DNA from: Saprospiraceae bacterium
GTDB lineage: Bacteria > Bacteroidota > Bacteroidia > Chitinophagales > Saprospiraceae
NCBI GenBank assembly: GCA_016714445.1
Contig: JADJNF010000001.1
Span: 930,001 to 994,000, forward strand
Direction of reading: 5' to 3'
Length of the DNA stretch: 64,000 nucleotides
The position numbers and the translations under genes are program-made. Shown here piece after piece: positions 8,765-16,314 of the stretch. The notes under the pieces were generated by a model. The model worked only from the letters and a program-made list of their open reading frames with translations, was not told the origin of the DNA and ran no database searches. The first letter of the stretch is position 1, and each line of letters opens with the position of its first letter.

Positions 8765-9742
8765 TCACAGAAGGAGATTAAATAAAAATCCGGACATTAT
8801 GATAAAAAGAGCCACGGTCCCAAAAAATATTCCTATCATCTTCATGCTCATCACCTTTTTGAGTAAAGTTGCCTCTGGCAATGACAATCCTACCGTCGCC
8901 ATCATAAAGGCTATCGCTGTGCCTATCGGAACTCCTTTGGCCACAAAGACCTGAATGACGGGAACTATACCTGCTGCATTGGCATACATCGGTACCGCCA
9001 GAATGACTGCAAAAGGTACGGTCCACCAGGCACCACTGCCCAAATATTGAGCAAAGAAATTTTCCGGAACATATCCATGCATGGCCGCGCCGATCGCAAT
9101 CCCTATGATCACATATATCACTACGCCCCGCACAATTTCCCACGCACTACGGGTGATTTCAGGCAATCGTTGTCTGAAGGTCTGTTTTTCTTCTTCGTAA
9201 GCTTCAGCTTTTAGCTGGTCATTTGCCAATAGTGTTTTGACCCAATCGGACAATAAATGTTCCATCTTAAGTTTGCCCAAAAACCAACCGCCTATCGTTC
9301 CCAATAATATCCCGCTGATGGCATACACCAAGGTCGCTTTTAGTCCAAACATACCGAGAAACATGGCTACAGCCACCTCATTGACCAATGGAGATGTAAT
9401 TAAAAATGAGAAAGTCACTCCTAATGGAATGCCACCACGTACAAATCCAATAAATAATGGGACAGACGAGCACGAACAGAATGGTGTGATAGCTCCAAAT
9501 ATAGAAGCAAAAAGATACTCTAATCCAAAGAGTTTATTGTTGGCCAGATAATTTTTTAATTTTTCTATGGGAAAATATGCATTCACAATACCCATCAAAA
9601 ACACAATGACAAAAAGCAAAAATAAAATCTTGATGGTGTCATAGACAAAAAAATTAAGCGCAATGCCCAAGTGTGTATCAGCACCAATCTGAAACAAGCT
9701 ATAAATCAGCCAGTCTGCAAAATTTTGTATCCAGTTGAACAT
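8765..9742 (-). CDS. ArsP-like permease (DUF318 / PF03773 family)
   Basis: This is a 325-residue integral membrane protein with about eight helices. The family motif TPFCSCSSVPLFIGF (Cys89, Cys91) is followed by GIPLGVTFSFLITSPLVNE, and the second half has PMYANAAGIVPVIQVF. ArsP members export trivalent organoarsenicals and use Cys in this motif; related members move Cu or Zn. The arsE/F/G genes in the same locus favour an arsenical substrate. It lies in the same direction as its neighbours, with a 98-base repeat-containing gap to the rhodanese gene. Confidence 0.78.
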   Translation of the reverse strand: MFNWIQNFADWLIYSLFQIGADTHLGIALNFFVYDTIKILFLLFVIVFLMGIVNAYFPIEKLKNYLANNKLFGLEYLFASIFGAITPFCSCSSVPLFIGFVRGGIPLGVTFSFLITSPLVNEVAVAMFLGMFGLKATLVYAISGILLGTIGGWFLGKLKMEHLLSDWVKTLLANDQLKAEAYEEEKQTFRQRLPEITRSAWEIVRGVVIYVIIGIAIGAAMHGYVPENFFAQYLGSGAWWTVPFAVILAVPMYANAAGIVPVIQVFVAKGVPIGTAIAFMMATVGLSLPEATLLKKVMSMKMIGIFFGTVALFIIMSGFLFNLLL

Positions 9743-9747
9743 GGTGT

Positions 9748-9838
9748 ATTAATTTGAAAATTTTATTAATCTGGAAATTTGAAAATTAACGCATTGGTTT
9801 TATTTCCAAATTGAGCTATTGACTCATTTCCAAATTGA
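9748..9838. repeat. intercistronic AT-rich repeat, copy 3
   Basis: The gap between the rhodanese and permease genes holds AATTTGAAAATTTTATTAAT, CTGGAAATTTGAAAATTAAC, and two TTCCAAATTGA blocks, the second as TCATTTCCAAATTGAAC. It belongs to the same family as the copies near 7.2, 7.65 and 10.25 kb. Confidence 0.55.
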
Positions 9839-9840
9839 AC

Positions 9841-10227
9841 TTAACAGCACCCCGGTTTGGAACAGCAATCACCATCCTTTGGCAATACGGAAGAAGTATC
9901 TCCAATCGTAGGAAAACCTTTTTGCACCCATCTGATGATACCAAACTGCATATTGACCACCTGATCATAGCCATGATTGACCAGAAAACCAGCTGCTCTG
10001 AGGCTTCTACCGCCACTGCGACACACCATCACGACCTTCCTGTCTTTAGGTATCTCCTGATAACGGTTTTCAAAGTCACTGAGTGGAATGTGCATAATTT
10101 CCGGTACATCGTAACTCAGCTGAGCTACCTCATCTGCTTCGCGCACATCTACCAATAAAGCGCCTTCACCAATCCATTTTTGTGTAGATGTTGGGCATAT
10201 TTCTTTAACAAGTGTTTGTGTTTCCAT
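9841..10227 (-). CDS. rhodanese-like sulfurtransferase with Cys-rich tail
   Basis: This is a single rhodanese domain of 128 residues. GALLVDVREADEV is the first conserved block, and VMVCRSGGRS gives the active-site loop with Cys69. The C-terminus ends DGDCCSKPGCC, a four-Cys tail that ordinary rhodaneses lack and that could bind soft metals (inference). Single-domain rhodaneses often accompany arsenic and thiol-detoxification genes. It is located 49 bases after arsE. Confidence 0.85.
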   Translation of the reverse strand: METQTLVKEICPTSTQKWIGEGALLVDVREADEVAQLSYDVPEIMHIPLSDFENRYQEIPKDRKVVMVCRSGGRSLRAAGFLVNHGYDQVVNMQFGIIRWVQKGFPTIGDTSSVLPKDGDCCSKPGCC

Positions 10228-10247
10228 TTTTTTAGTTTTATTATTTT

Positions 10248-10298
10248 ACTAATTTGAAAAGTAACTCACTTCCAAATTAATTCATTACCAAATTAGAC
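10248..10298. repeat. intercistronic AT-rich repeat, copy 4
   Basis: The arsE-rhodanese gap contains CTAATTTGAAAAGTAACTCA then CTTCCAAATTAATTCATTAC and CAAATTAG, overlapping the arsE stop. It is the most degenerate of the four copies. Confidence 0.45.
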
Positions 10299-10525
10299 AA
10301 TAACTGCTTGATTTCAGATACATCAGCTGTCCGTCCTTTGATTTTGGCCACTTCGTTGATCATAAGTACAGGTGTAGAGAGTACGTTGTATTTCATGATT
10401 TCCATGATGTCTTCTACCTTAGTGACATTGGCTTCGATGCCGAGTTGTTTGACCGCTTCTATGGTATTGTTGTAAGTGGTTTTGCATTTTGGACAGCCAG
10501 GTCCGAGTATTTTTATGTCTAACAT
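10277..10525 (-). CDS. arsE: ArsE-type small thioredoxin-like protein (redox-active disulfide family)
   Basis: This is an 82-residue thioredoxin/glutaredoxin-fold protein with the active site GPGCPKCKT (Cys11, Cys14) and the cis-Pro loop STPVLMINE. It matches the small MTH895/TM0996 type of redox protein. ArsE is such a protein, working with ArsF. It is the first gene after a double operator (10546-10589), with its start only 20 bases from the proximal site. The same family also occurs alone as a general redox protein, so the ArsE name rests on the linkage to arsF and arsG. Confidence 0.7.
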   Translation of the reverse strand: MLDIKILGPGCPKCKTTYNNTIEAVKQLGIEANVTKVEDIMEIMKYNVLSTPVLMINEVAKIKGRTADVSEIKQLLSNLVMN

Positions 10526-10545
10526 GATGTGCTATTAATTATTTA

Positions 10546-10561
10546 TTCGCAAATATACGAA
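10546..10561 (-). promoter_or_regulatory. putative ArsR operator, proximal arsE site, over a -7 box
   Basis: On the minus strand this reads TTCGTATATTTGCGAA, a TTCG-N8-CGAA palindrome. The TATATTTG inside it matches the Bacteroidota -7 box TAnnTTTG, so a repressor bound here would block initiation. The same design occurs before arsR at 12951-12966. Confidence 0.6.
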
Positions 10562-10573
10562 CAACAAACTACA

Positions 10574-10589
10574 TTCGTATTATTACGAA
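10574..10589. promoter_or_regulatory. putative ArsR operator, distal arsE site
   Basis: TTCGTATTATTACGAA is a perfect 6+6 palindrome with the same TTCG-N8-CGAA outer bases, centred 28 bp from the proximal site. Confidence 0.58.
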
Positions 10590-10626
10590 CATGATTTAAC
10601 GGATTATTAGGATGATCTTAGTCATA

Positions 10627-11232
10627 TTAAACCTGTCTAAACACATACCACATCTCCTCCCCTACCTGCAAGCTGCGTTCTGCATATTTCGCATCCATTT
10701 CATCTGTACCATCAAATGCTTTCGGATCATCATATTTGACCGGAAATCTGGCTTCCGCTCCAAATACGATCGGACAGGCTTCATCGGCAGAGTTGCAAGT
10801 CACGATGGCAGCATAATTTCCTGATGGATTAAAAGCATGGTTGTATTCCTTGGAAAAACAGATGATGGCCTGTTCGTTTGGTGCATACTTGACAGCATAC
10901 ACCGGATTGGATGTTTCTGACAAATTTAATATGTCAAATCCCTGGTTGGCTAAGGTCTCTGCTATTTTGGGAAACATGGCAGTCGCTTCAGTGCCACCTG
11001 AATAACAAAATACATTTTTGAAACCAAAATGGTAAGCCATCGTTTGCGCCCATATTTGTGATAAGTGACTACGACGTGAATTGTGCGTACAGATAAAATT
11101 AAGTCGAATGGTCTCGCCTGTAGACTGTTTGTCCCGGATGTAAGTGATGAGCGGCAAAAGGACTTCTTTGCGCTCAGTGGAAATATTTTCAGCAGAAAAT
11201 GTTTGTATAAGTGTTGTTATATCAGAGTTCAT
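10627..11232 (-). CDS. arsC: arsenate reductase, thioredoxin-coupled low-molecular-weight phosphatase type
   Basis: This is a 201-residue protein. NFICTHNSRRSHLSQ is the C-X5-R-S anion loop (Cys48). VTCNSADEACPI supplies Cys146 and Cys153 with the C-X6-C spacing of Cys82/Cys89 in the Bacillus-type ArsC disulfide relay, followed by the YDDP block. It reduces arsenate to arsenite for export by Acr3. The N-terminal 40 residues before the domain are longer than in classical ArsC (about 140 residues), as in the Bacteroidota form often named protein-tyrosine-phosphatase. It lies between acr3 and arsE on the same strand. Confidence 0.82.
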   Translation of the reverse strand: MNSDITTLIQTFSAENISTERKEVLLPLITYIRDKQSTGETIRLNFICTHNSRRSHLSQIWAQTMAYHFGFKNVFCYSGGTEATAMFPKIAETLANQGFDILNLSETSNPVYAVKYAPNEQAIICFSKEYNHAFNPSGNYAAIVTCNSADEACPIVFGAEARFPVKYDDPKAFDGTDEMDAKYAERSLQVGEEMWYVFRQV

Positions 11233-11306
11233 ATTTTTATTTATTTTACTTTTTTATCCATTAAATGCATAGAGAATTGGTTGTAATCCAAAATTGCACT
11301 TTCATT

Positions 11307-11357
11307 AAAAATTCCTTTTGTTTTACCCCATCCCTAAAGGGGGACAAAAGGAATTTT
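11307..11357. repeat. long hairpin repeat between acr3 and arsC (also at 30.2 kb)
   Basis: AAAATTCCTTTTG and its complement CAAAAGGAATTTT enclose TACCCC...GGGG, giving a near-perfect stem. On the minus strand it ends in GGAATTTTTAAT, so it could act as a terminator or attenuator inside the operon. A copy with several changes lies at 30204-30258, outside any arsenic context, so it is a dispersed element. Confidence 0.6.
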
Positions 11358-11437
11358 ATAACAATTAAATGAAAAAATGAGACGTGTCCGATTTTTTTGA
11401 CTTTTCTCATTGTATAACTTTGTGCGTTTGGTGGTTT

Positions 11438-12472
11438 TTAATATTTCCATTTATTGGCCAAAGCGACAAGGGACAACATCACAGGTACTTCTACCAAAAC
11501 GCCTACGACAGTCACTAAAGCAGCCGGTGAATGTAATCCAAAAAGTGCAATCGCCACAGCCACGGCAAGTTCAAAAAAATTGCTGGCTCCTATCATTGCC
11601 GCAGGAGCACAAATCGGATGCGGGAGATTAAGTTTCCTGCCGGCAAACCAGGTGATAAAAAATATAAAATACGTTTGTAAAATTAAGGGAATGGCCACCA
11701 GAAGTATAATCAATGGATTGTTGGTGATATTTTGGCCCTGAAATGCAAACAACAATATCAAAGTCGCTAATAATGCCATAATAGACACTGGTTTAAATTT
11801 GGGTAAAAATGACTTTTCGAACCATTCATGTCCTCTGCTGCTGACGAGAATTTTTTGGGTCAACCAACCCGCCACTAAAGGAATGACCACAAAAATGACA
11901 ACGCTACTGATCAGCGTATCATAAGGGATAGTTATGTCTGTGATCCCCAATAAAAAACCTACGATAGGTACAAAAGCGACCAAAATGATCAGGTCATTGA
12001 CAGATACCTGAACCAGGGTATAATTGGGATCGCCATTGGTAAGATATGACCACACAAATACCATGGCTGTGCATGGCGCTGCTCCGAGTATAATAGCTCC
12101 TGCAATATATTCGCCCGCTTGTGCCGGATCTATCCAGGCACTGTATAGTTTGGTAAAAAATATCCAGGCAAAAAATGCCATGGTAAACGGTTTGATGATC
12201 CAGTTGACTATGACCGTCAGGATGATGCCTTTGGGTCGTTTTTTGATGTCTTTGATGCTGCTGAAATCAATCTGCAACATCATGGGATAGATCATCAGCC
12301 AGATAAGGACTGCAATAGGAAGATTGACCCGATACAGTTCCATTTTACTCAGGGCATCCATACCGTCTCCTGCAAAATGTCCCAATAATATGCCGGCACC
12401 AATACACAATGCGACCCAAATGGTCAGGTATTTTTCAAAAAAACCTATGGATTTTGTTTCTTGGATACTCAT
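11438..12472 (-). CDS. acr3: Acr3-family arsenite efflux permease
   Basis: This is a 344-residue membrane protein with about ten helices. ILGAAPCTAMVFVWSYLTNG contains the conserved Cys needed for arsenite transport, followed by NYTLVQVSVNDLIIL, the characteristic Acr3 helix. MMLQIDFSSIKD and ICAPAAMIGASNFFELAVA are further family blocks. It exports As(III) using the proton-motive force. It is 117 bases downstream of arsR and followed by arsC, the usual order of an ars operon. Confidence 0.93.
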   Translation of the reverse strand: MSIQETKSIGFFEKYLTIWVALCIGAGILLGHFAGDGMDALSKMELYRVNLPIAVLIWLMIYPMMLQIDFSSIKDIKKRPKGIILTVIVNWIIKPFTMAFFAWIFFTKLYSAWIDPAQAGEYIAGAIILGAAPCTAMVFVWSYLTNGDPNYTLVQVSVNDLIILVAFVPIVGFLLGITDITIPYDTLISSVVIFVVIPLVAGWLTQKILVSSRGHEWFEKSFLPKFKPVSIMALLATLILLFAFQGQNITNNPLIILLVAIPLILQTYFIFFITWFAGRKLNLPHPICAPAAMIGASNFFELAVAVAIALFGLHSPAALVTVVGVLVEVPVMLSLVALANKWKY

Positions 12473-12589
12473 ATTTTTAGCTGTTATGTTGTTAGATTTT
12501 TTTTACCAATAAGGTCACTGAGAGTCTCTAAAAATTATCTGAGTATTCTTTGTGGTTAATCTCATGGGTTCTTATTTATTTTTTGAAAA

Positions 12590-12937
12590 TCATTCACACA
12601 ATACGATGCCATCTTTACTAAACTCTGTCGCCAGACTATCCGCAAAAAAGCCGGCAAACAACTGAGATGCCAGGGAATAATTTTGTCTGTTGATACAGTA
12701 CTTTGTTTTGGGTGGATTGATTTCGCCTTGTATGAGACCGGCATCTTTCAGTACCTTGAGATGTTGGGATAGTGTACTATTGGCTATGGGCAACTCTTCA
12801 GACAAATCTCCATGATAACAGCAGGACTGTGATGCCAGCAACTCCAGGATGGCTACCCTGACCGGATGTCCAAGTGCATTGGCAAAAGCGGCAATCTGTT
12901 CTTGTCGTTCTGTATATTTTTTAGCTATGGTTGGCAT
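12590..12937 (-). CDS. arsR: ArsR/SmtB-family metalloregulatory repressor
   Basis: This is a 115-residue winged-helix protein. HPVRVAILELLASQSCCYHG precedes the recognition helix ANSTLSQHLKVLKDAGLIQG. Cys39 and Cys40 sit at the metal-sensing end of the domain, with Cys81 and Cys114 also available as arsenite ligands. It is the first gene of the locus. The start at 12937 lies 14 bases from a TTCG-N8-CGAA palindrome, consistent with autoregulation and derepression by As(III). Confidence 0.92.
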   Translation of the reverse strand: MPTIAKKYTERQEQIAAFANALGHPVRVAILELLASQSCCYHGDLSEELPIANSTLSQHLKVLKDAGLIQGEINPPKTKYCINRQNYSLASQLFAGFFADSLATEFSKDGIVLCE

Positions 12938-12950
12938 GATACAATATTTA

Positions 12951-12966
12951 TTCGCAAAAGTACGAA
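12951..12966 (-). promoter_or_regulatory. putative ArsR operator, proximal arsR site, over a -7 box
   Basis: On the minus strand this reads TTCGTACTTTTGCGAA. It contains TACTTTTG, a match to TAnnTTTG, and differs from the proximal arsE operator at only two positions. Confidence 0.62.
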
Positions 12967-12979
12967 TAGTTTTTTATTG

Positions 12980-12995
12980 TTCGTCATATTGCGAA
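12980..12995. promoter_or_regulatory. putative ArsR operator, distal arsR site
   Basis: TTCGTCATATTGCGAA keeps the TTCG-N8-CGAA frame, centred 29 bp from the proximal site, mirroring the 28-bp spacing before arsE. Confidence 0.58.
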
Positions 12996-13117
12996 AGAAA
13001 AAATGATGTAGGTTTCATTTGGGTGTTAATAACAATGGTTTGATGGTTCTATGTTTTTATGAGAATAAATCAAACTAATTTTTTAATACCGTTTTGTGTA
13101 TGTCCAGGCAATTTATT

Positions 13118-13771
13118 TTATTTTAATTCCTTTGTCCCTTTTCTTCTTTCTTTGAGATTATTGTATTTTATAGTTAGTTGATAAAGGTATGTGATTAATG
13201 CTTCAAAAAAGTCTATTGAGTCTTTTGCATCTTCTTTTGTTACAATTTCATTATGATCATGGGCGCCATCATTTCCTAAAAGTCTTAGTTCATCAGACCA
13301 TTGATACATTTCAGTTGATAAAATTCCAATATCCTTTAATTTCTTTAGTTTATCAAATAAATTTCCGTTTGATAGTTTCTTGTCAATACAAATAGCTTCA
13401 ATTCCTTTACGACACATAATTACGCATGCATCATAAGCTTGAACTCTGTAACATTTTATTGCTTCTGAGTACGGTCCTCTTACTATTTTGGGGGCATTTT
13501 TAGAAGCTTCAATTTCAATTATTGGATAAAGCTGATCAAAGCCGTCAGACCAATAATGGTCATCTACGTGGTTAAATTTATCTCTTTGAAGAATTGGCTC
13601 GTTACAATTTAGGCACTTTCCAAGCACAACCGAAGTTCCAGAAATTGATACATCGTCTTTTCTGTCAATATTATATTGATAGTCAAATACTCTTTCATGT
13701 TCAACTATGCTATTGCATGTTGGACAAAAACATGAGAATTTTATTGTATCTACTTTATTATTCATTTTCAT
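13118..13771 (-). CDS. DUF4145 domain protein with zinc-ribbon-like N-terminus
   Basis: This encodes 217 residues from Met at 13771; a second ATG two codons on is equally possible. The frame continues 20 codons upstream, but that part runs through the attC-like site and is probably not translated. FSCFCPTCNSIV and GKCLNCNEPIL form two CxxC knuckles (zinc-ribbon-like). The second half is the DUF4145 helical domain with AIKCYRVQAYDACVIMCRKG and LRLLGNDGAHD. DUF4145 occurs in stand-alone genes and in restriction enzymes; its function is unknown. It is the first minus-strand gene upstream of the arsenic locus. Confidence 0.75.
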   Translation of the reverse strand: MKMNNKVDTIKFSCFCPTCNSIVEHERVFDYQYNIDRKDDVSISGTSVVLGKCLNCNEPILQRDKFNHVDDHYWSDGFDQLYPIIEIEASKNAPKIVRGPYSEAIKCYRVQAYDACVIMCRKGIEAICIDKKLSNGNLFDKLKKLKDIGILSTEMYQWSDELRLLGNDGAHDHNEIVTKEDAKDSIDFFEALITYLYQLTIKYNNLKERRKGTKELK

Positions 13772-13775
13772 TCTT

Positions 13776-13848
13776 GCATAGACATAACGTTTAGTACACG
13801 CGGCGTGCGACGTTAGGAGCATGACCATCATGTATATTGTTATGCATA
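13776..13848 (-). repeat. attC-like palindromic site 1
   Basis: CATAAC (13783-13788) pairs with GTTATG (13839-13844). Inside are AACGT/ACGTT and the stem CACGC/GCGTG around 13797-13807. It spans the 3' end of the methyltransferase gene, whose last residues (HAPNVARRVY) are encoded by it. A stop codon inside the site is usual for integron cassettes. It is the weakest of the four sites in sequence match. Confidence 0.4.
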
Positions 13849-14555
13849 TACCTTTTACCTTTTACCCCTGTTGCACATCCAAAGAAATATTTGCAGAATT
13901 TTACTTGTAAACCTTCTTCTTCTAGGTAGATTTTGAATTTTTCGCAGTCCATAAATTTTTCGCAATAAATTCCCAACATTCTATAATCCAATGAATTTCC
14001 CATGAACACTTTACCGATTAGCGGAATTAGAAATTTTAAGTAAAACATATAAGGTATTATAAGCAATTTGTTTTTTGGTTTTGAGATTTCAACAAAAGCA
14101 AATTGACCATCTATATTTAATATTCTATTTACTTCTTTCGCCAAAATTTTCAATTGTTCATCTGAAAATGTTTTAAGACCAAATGTTGAAACTATGTAAT
14201 CACTTGAACTTGAATCAATATCATTATGTAGGATATTTTCTTCGCGTATCGAAATTTCAAGAGAGTGATACTTGTTTATTTTTTTGCTTGCTTTTAAGTT
14301 CATTGCTGGAGAAATATCAACTCCAATCAATTGATGATTCTGTTTAGATTCTTTATCTATTAAATCCCAAGTCTCACCCATTCCTGACATCAAATCATAG
14401 CCCTTTTCAATTTCTATATTCCAATCAATTTCCCTTATGCACTGTTTTCTCCATCTTTCTGTAAAGCCAAATGAAGATAAATAGTTTGCAGTTCCATATG
14501 TCTTGGACATTCGGTTAAACAAATTTTCTACAAACTTTTCATCATATATATCCAT
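13791..14555 (-). CDS. UbiE/COQ5-like SAM-dependent methyltransferase
   Basis: This is a 254-residue protein. NLFNRMSKTYGTANYLSSFG with WRKQC is the UbiE/COQ5-type start. GYDLMSGMGETWD is SAM motif I (Gly-rich, with MSGMGE), LIGVDISPAMN motif II, and DYIVSTFGLKTFSDEQL motif post-I. The hydrophobic segment around LLIIPYMFYLKFLIPLIG may form a membrane-contacting helix. It is probably not a housekeeping menaquinone enzyme, because it lies alone among unrelated accessory genes. Its last 10-14 codons run through attC-like site 1. The substrate is unknown. Confidence 0.75.
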   Translation of the reverse strand: MDIYDEKFVENLFNRMSKTYGTANYLSSFGFTERWRKQCIREIDWNIEIEKGYDLMSGMGETWDLIDKESKQNHQLIGVDISPAMNLKASKKINKYHSLEISIREENILHNDIDSSSSDYIVSTFGLKTFSDEQLKILAKEVNRILNIDGQFAFVEISKPKNKLLIIPYMFYLKFLIPLIGKVFMGNSLDYRMLGIYCEKFMDCEKFKIYLEEEGLQVKFCKYFFGCATGVKGKRYMHNNIHDGHAPNVARRVY

Positions 14556-14568
14556 TTACTTTTTATTG

Positions 14569-14643
14569 GTTATGCATAACGTTTTGGTGATATGGAGCGG
14601 ACGCAGCGATAGCAAGTCTGATCTCATATCACTTGTTAAAGCC
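14569..14643 (-). repeat. attC-like palindromic site 2
   Basis: GTGATATG (14587-14594) is exactly complementary to CATATCAC (14625-14632), with AAC and GTT outside as in integron R boxes and a GTTATGC end. The centre, GCAGCGATAGCAAGTCTG, aligns with sites 3 and 4 (CGATAGG.AAG). It lies between two minus-strand genes, 10 bases after the upstream stop. Confidence 0.5.
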
Positions 14644-14652
14644 TGTTACTTA

Positions 14653-15492
14653 TTATTTAATTTTTTGTCCATAATAATATAGTGGTGGTTCTTCCAATTT
14701 CATCTTAGACATTAAATTAGCCACATTGTCTTCATATACTTCATTTGGTTTAATAGGTATGATTTCGCTATGAATATATTTATTTTCTATTTCGATTTGC
14801 ATATTATTTAACCAAGCTATTTTTAAATATCCTTGAGCCGGATGAGAAACAATATCCTTAAAGAAAAATGAATGTTTGTTTCTTCGAATATGTTCTTTAG
14901 TACATAGTTGAACTATTCTATCTCTAGTCTTTTTTTCATCTTCTTCTACAATTCCTTCGAAGAAGTTTAAATCAATTTTCATCCATTGATTCTTCTTAAG
15001 CTCTAAGCATTTTGTCTTTACAATTTCATTTAGGCGTTTAAGTTCTGTTTTGTTTTTGGTCATTGCCGCACTTATTAAAGCGCAATAAATATGACCTTCG
15101 CCTTCATTGACCATATCTGTATACCAAACCAATTGTCTTCCATGTTTATTTAATTGGTAATTGATTTGAGAATATTTTATCATTGCTGATTCATTATCTG
15201 AAAGTGCAGCTTCAAGTACATGTGTTCTTCCGTATGAAAACAAATCTGCTACTTGATTCTTATAGGTTTCATAATAGTAAATATCAGTTTTAGATGCATC
15301 ATAAAATGCTTGTTTTGAATTTTTAATATCATTATTAATCAGCAATTCATACCAACCTTTAATTTGAAAATATTCCCAAATACTTAATCTACAGTTCTTG
15401 AAATAGTATTCATTGTTTATAATTTGTTCGAATGTTTTACTTCTTCGTTCAAAATTCTCTTCTATTGCTGATATGTTTATCTCTTTTTCCAA
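14653..15492 (-). CDS. hypothetical helical protein (possible Imm49-like immunity protein)
   Basis: This is a 279-residue soluble protein, almost entirely helical. Features include WEYFQIKGWYELLI, a stretch of short helical hairpins in the middle, and a C-terminal PAQGYLKIAWLNNMQIEIEN block. The overall shape and that block recall the Imm49 family of polymorphic-toxin immunity proteins, but I cannot confirm this by eye and no toxin gene is adjacent. It is bounded downstream by attC-like site 2 and upstream by direct repeat R1, as a captured cassette would be. Confidence 0.55.
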   Translation of the reverse strand: MEKEINISAIEENFERRSKTFEQIINNEYYFKNCRLSIWEYFQIKGWYELLINNDIKNSKQAFYDASKTDIYYYETYKNQVADLFSYGRTHVLEAALSDNESAMIKYSQINYQLNKHGRQLVWYTDMVNEGEGHIYCALISAAMTKNKTELKRLNEIVKTKCLELKKNQWMKIDLNFFEGIVEEDEKKTRDRIVQLCTKEHIRRNKHSFFFKDIVSHPAQGYLKIAWLNNMQIEIENKYIHSEIIPIKPNEVYEDNVANLMSKMKLEEPPLYYYGQKIK

Positions 15493-15511
15493 TTCTGCTT
15501 TTTAATAGGCT

Positions 15512-16276
15512 ATAACTATAAAAATAAGCGAAACTCCTTCTTTCCCAACATACCCATAACTCCTTGATTTTCTGCTCATATTACATATATACATACACGA
15601 ATGTTTATTAATAAAATGTTCATTTTTAAGTCTTTACTTTCCCACTTCCAAACCTATCAAAAACATAATTACACCCTTTATCTACCTACTTTTATCCGTC
15701 TTTTCTCCACAAGATGCAGATAAAAAATAAAACAATCCTGCTCTCCAAAACTGAAAACAGAATATATTTATGACAAAAATCCAAACTCAACGTAAAGGTG
15801 CTTAAAAAACAGGAGGCAAATCATTTTCTTCAAAGCGCTATACTTCCGGTATCGAAAGAATATAGTCATGTACCACATCATCTCCTGATTGTCTGACAAA
15901 TATAATACAAAAATATTATACAACAAACGAAATTCAAAATTTAAAATAATTTATTTCCACGAGATAAACAATGAGTGAAGGAGTGAAGGAGTGAAGGAGT
16001 GAAGGAGTGAAGGGGTCAAGGAGTGAATGAAGGAGTGAAGGAATGGGTGAAGGAGTGAATGAGTGAATGGGTGAATGGGTCAAGGAGTGAATGAAGGGAG
16101 TGAAAGTGTGAATGATGGAATTATGGAATGAATCTATTTTGAAATGGGCCACCCTGTTTTAGTAATGCCGGATTAAGCTTTTCCGCAGAGTCGTATTTAG
16201 TTCTCCGCATGATATTGATTTATGGCTTTTGCTCCCGTAGACCACAAAAACTTGGTTGATATGTGCCGTTTTTTAG
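15512..16276. repeat. direct repeat R1, copy A (about 765 bp)
   Basis: From ATAACTATAAAAATAAGCGA to about CCGTTTTTTAG this stretch repeats at 17994-18818 in the same orientation with high identity. Shared landmarks are TTTTCTCCACAAGATGCAGA, CTTCAAAGCGCTATACTTCC and GCCGGATTAAGCTTTTCCGC. No coding frame is convincing. The two copies enclose the hydrolase and hicAB genes. Copy B carries a 100-bp insertion that copy A lacks. Confidence 0.85.
15972..16128. repeat. GAGTGAAG/GAGTGAATG microsatellite inside R1 copy A
   Basis: This is a tandem run of eight- to nine-base units (GAGTGAAG, later GAGTGAATG and GGGTGAATG). Copy B has a shorter, different array at the same place. The minus-strand frame through it is a Ser/Pro/Phe/His low-complexity translation and is not a gene. 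Confidence 0.8.
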
Positions 16277-16314
16277 TCCGATATAATGTCTATATAAAAA
16301 AGGGTGATTCCCTG

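Noticed and set aside
13772..13831. N-terminal extension of the DUF4145 gene
   Set aside because: Those 20 codons are read through the attC-like site; the ATG at 13771 fits the gene start better.
15934..16152. Minus-strand frame of 72 codons
   Set aside because: It is the translation of the GAGTGAAG microsatellite, low in complexity and without a family.
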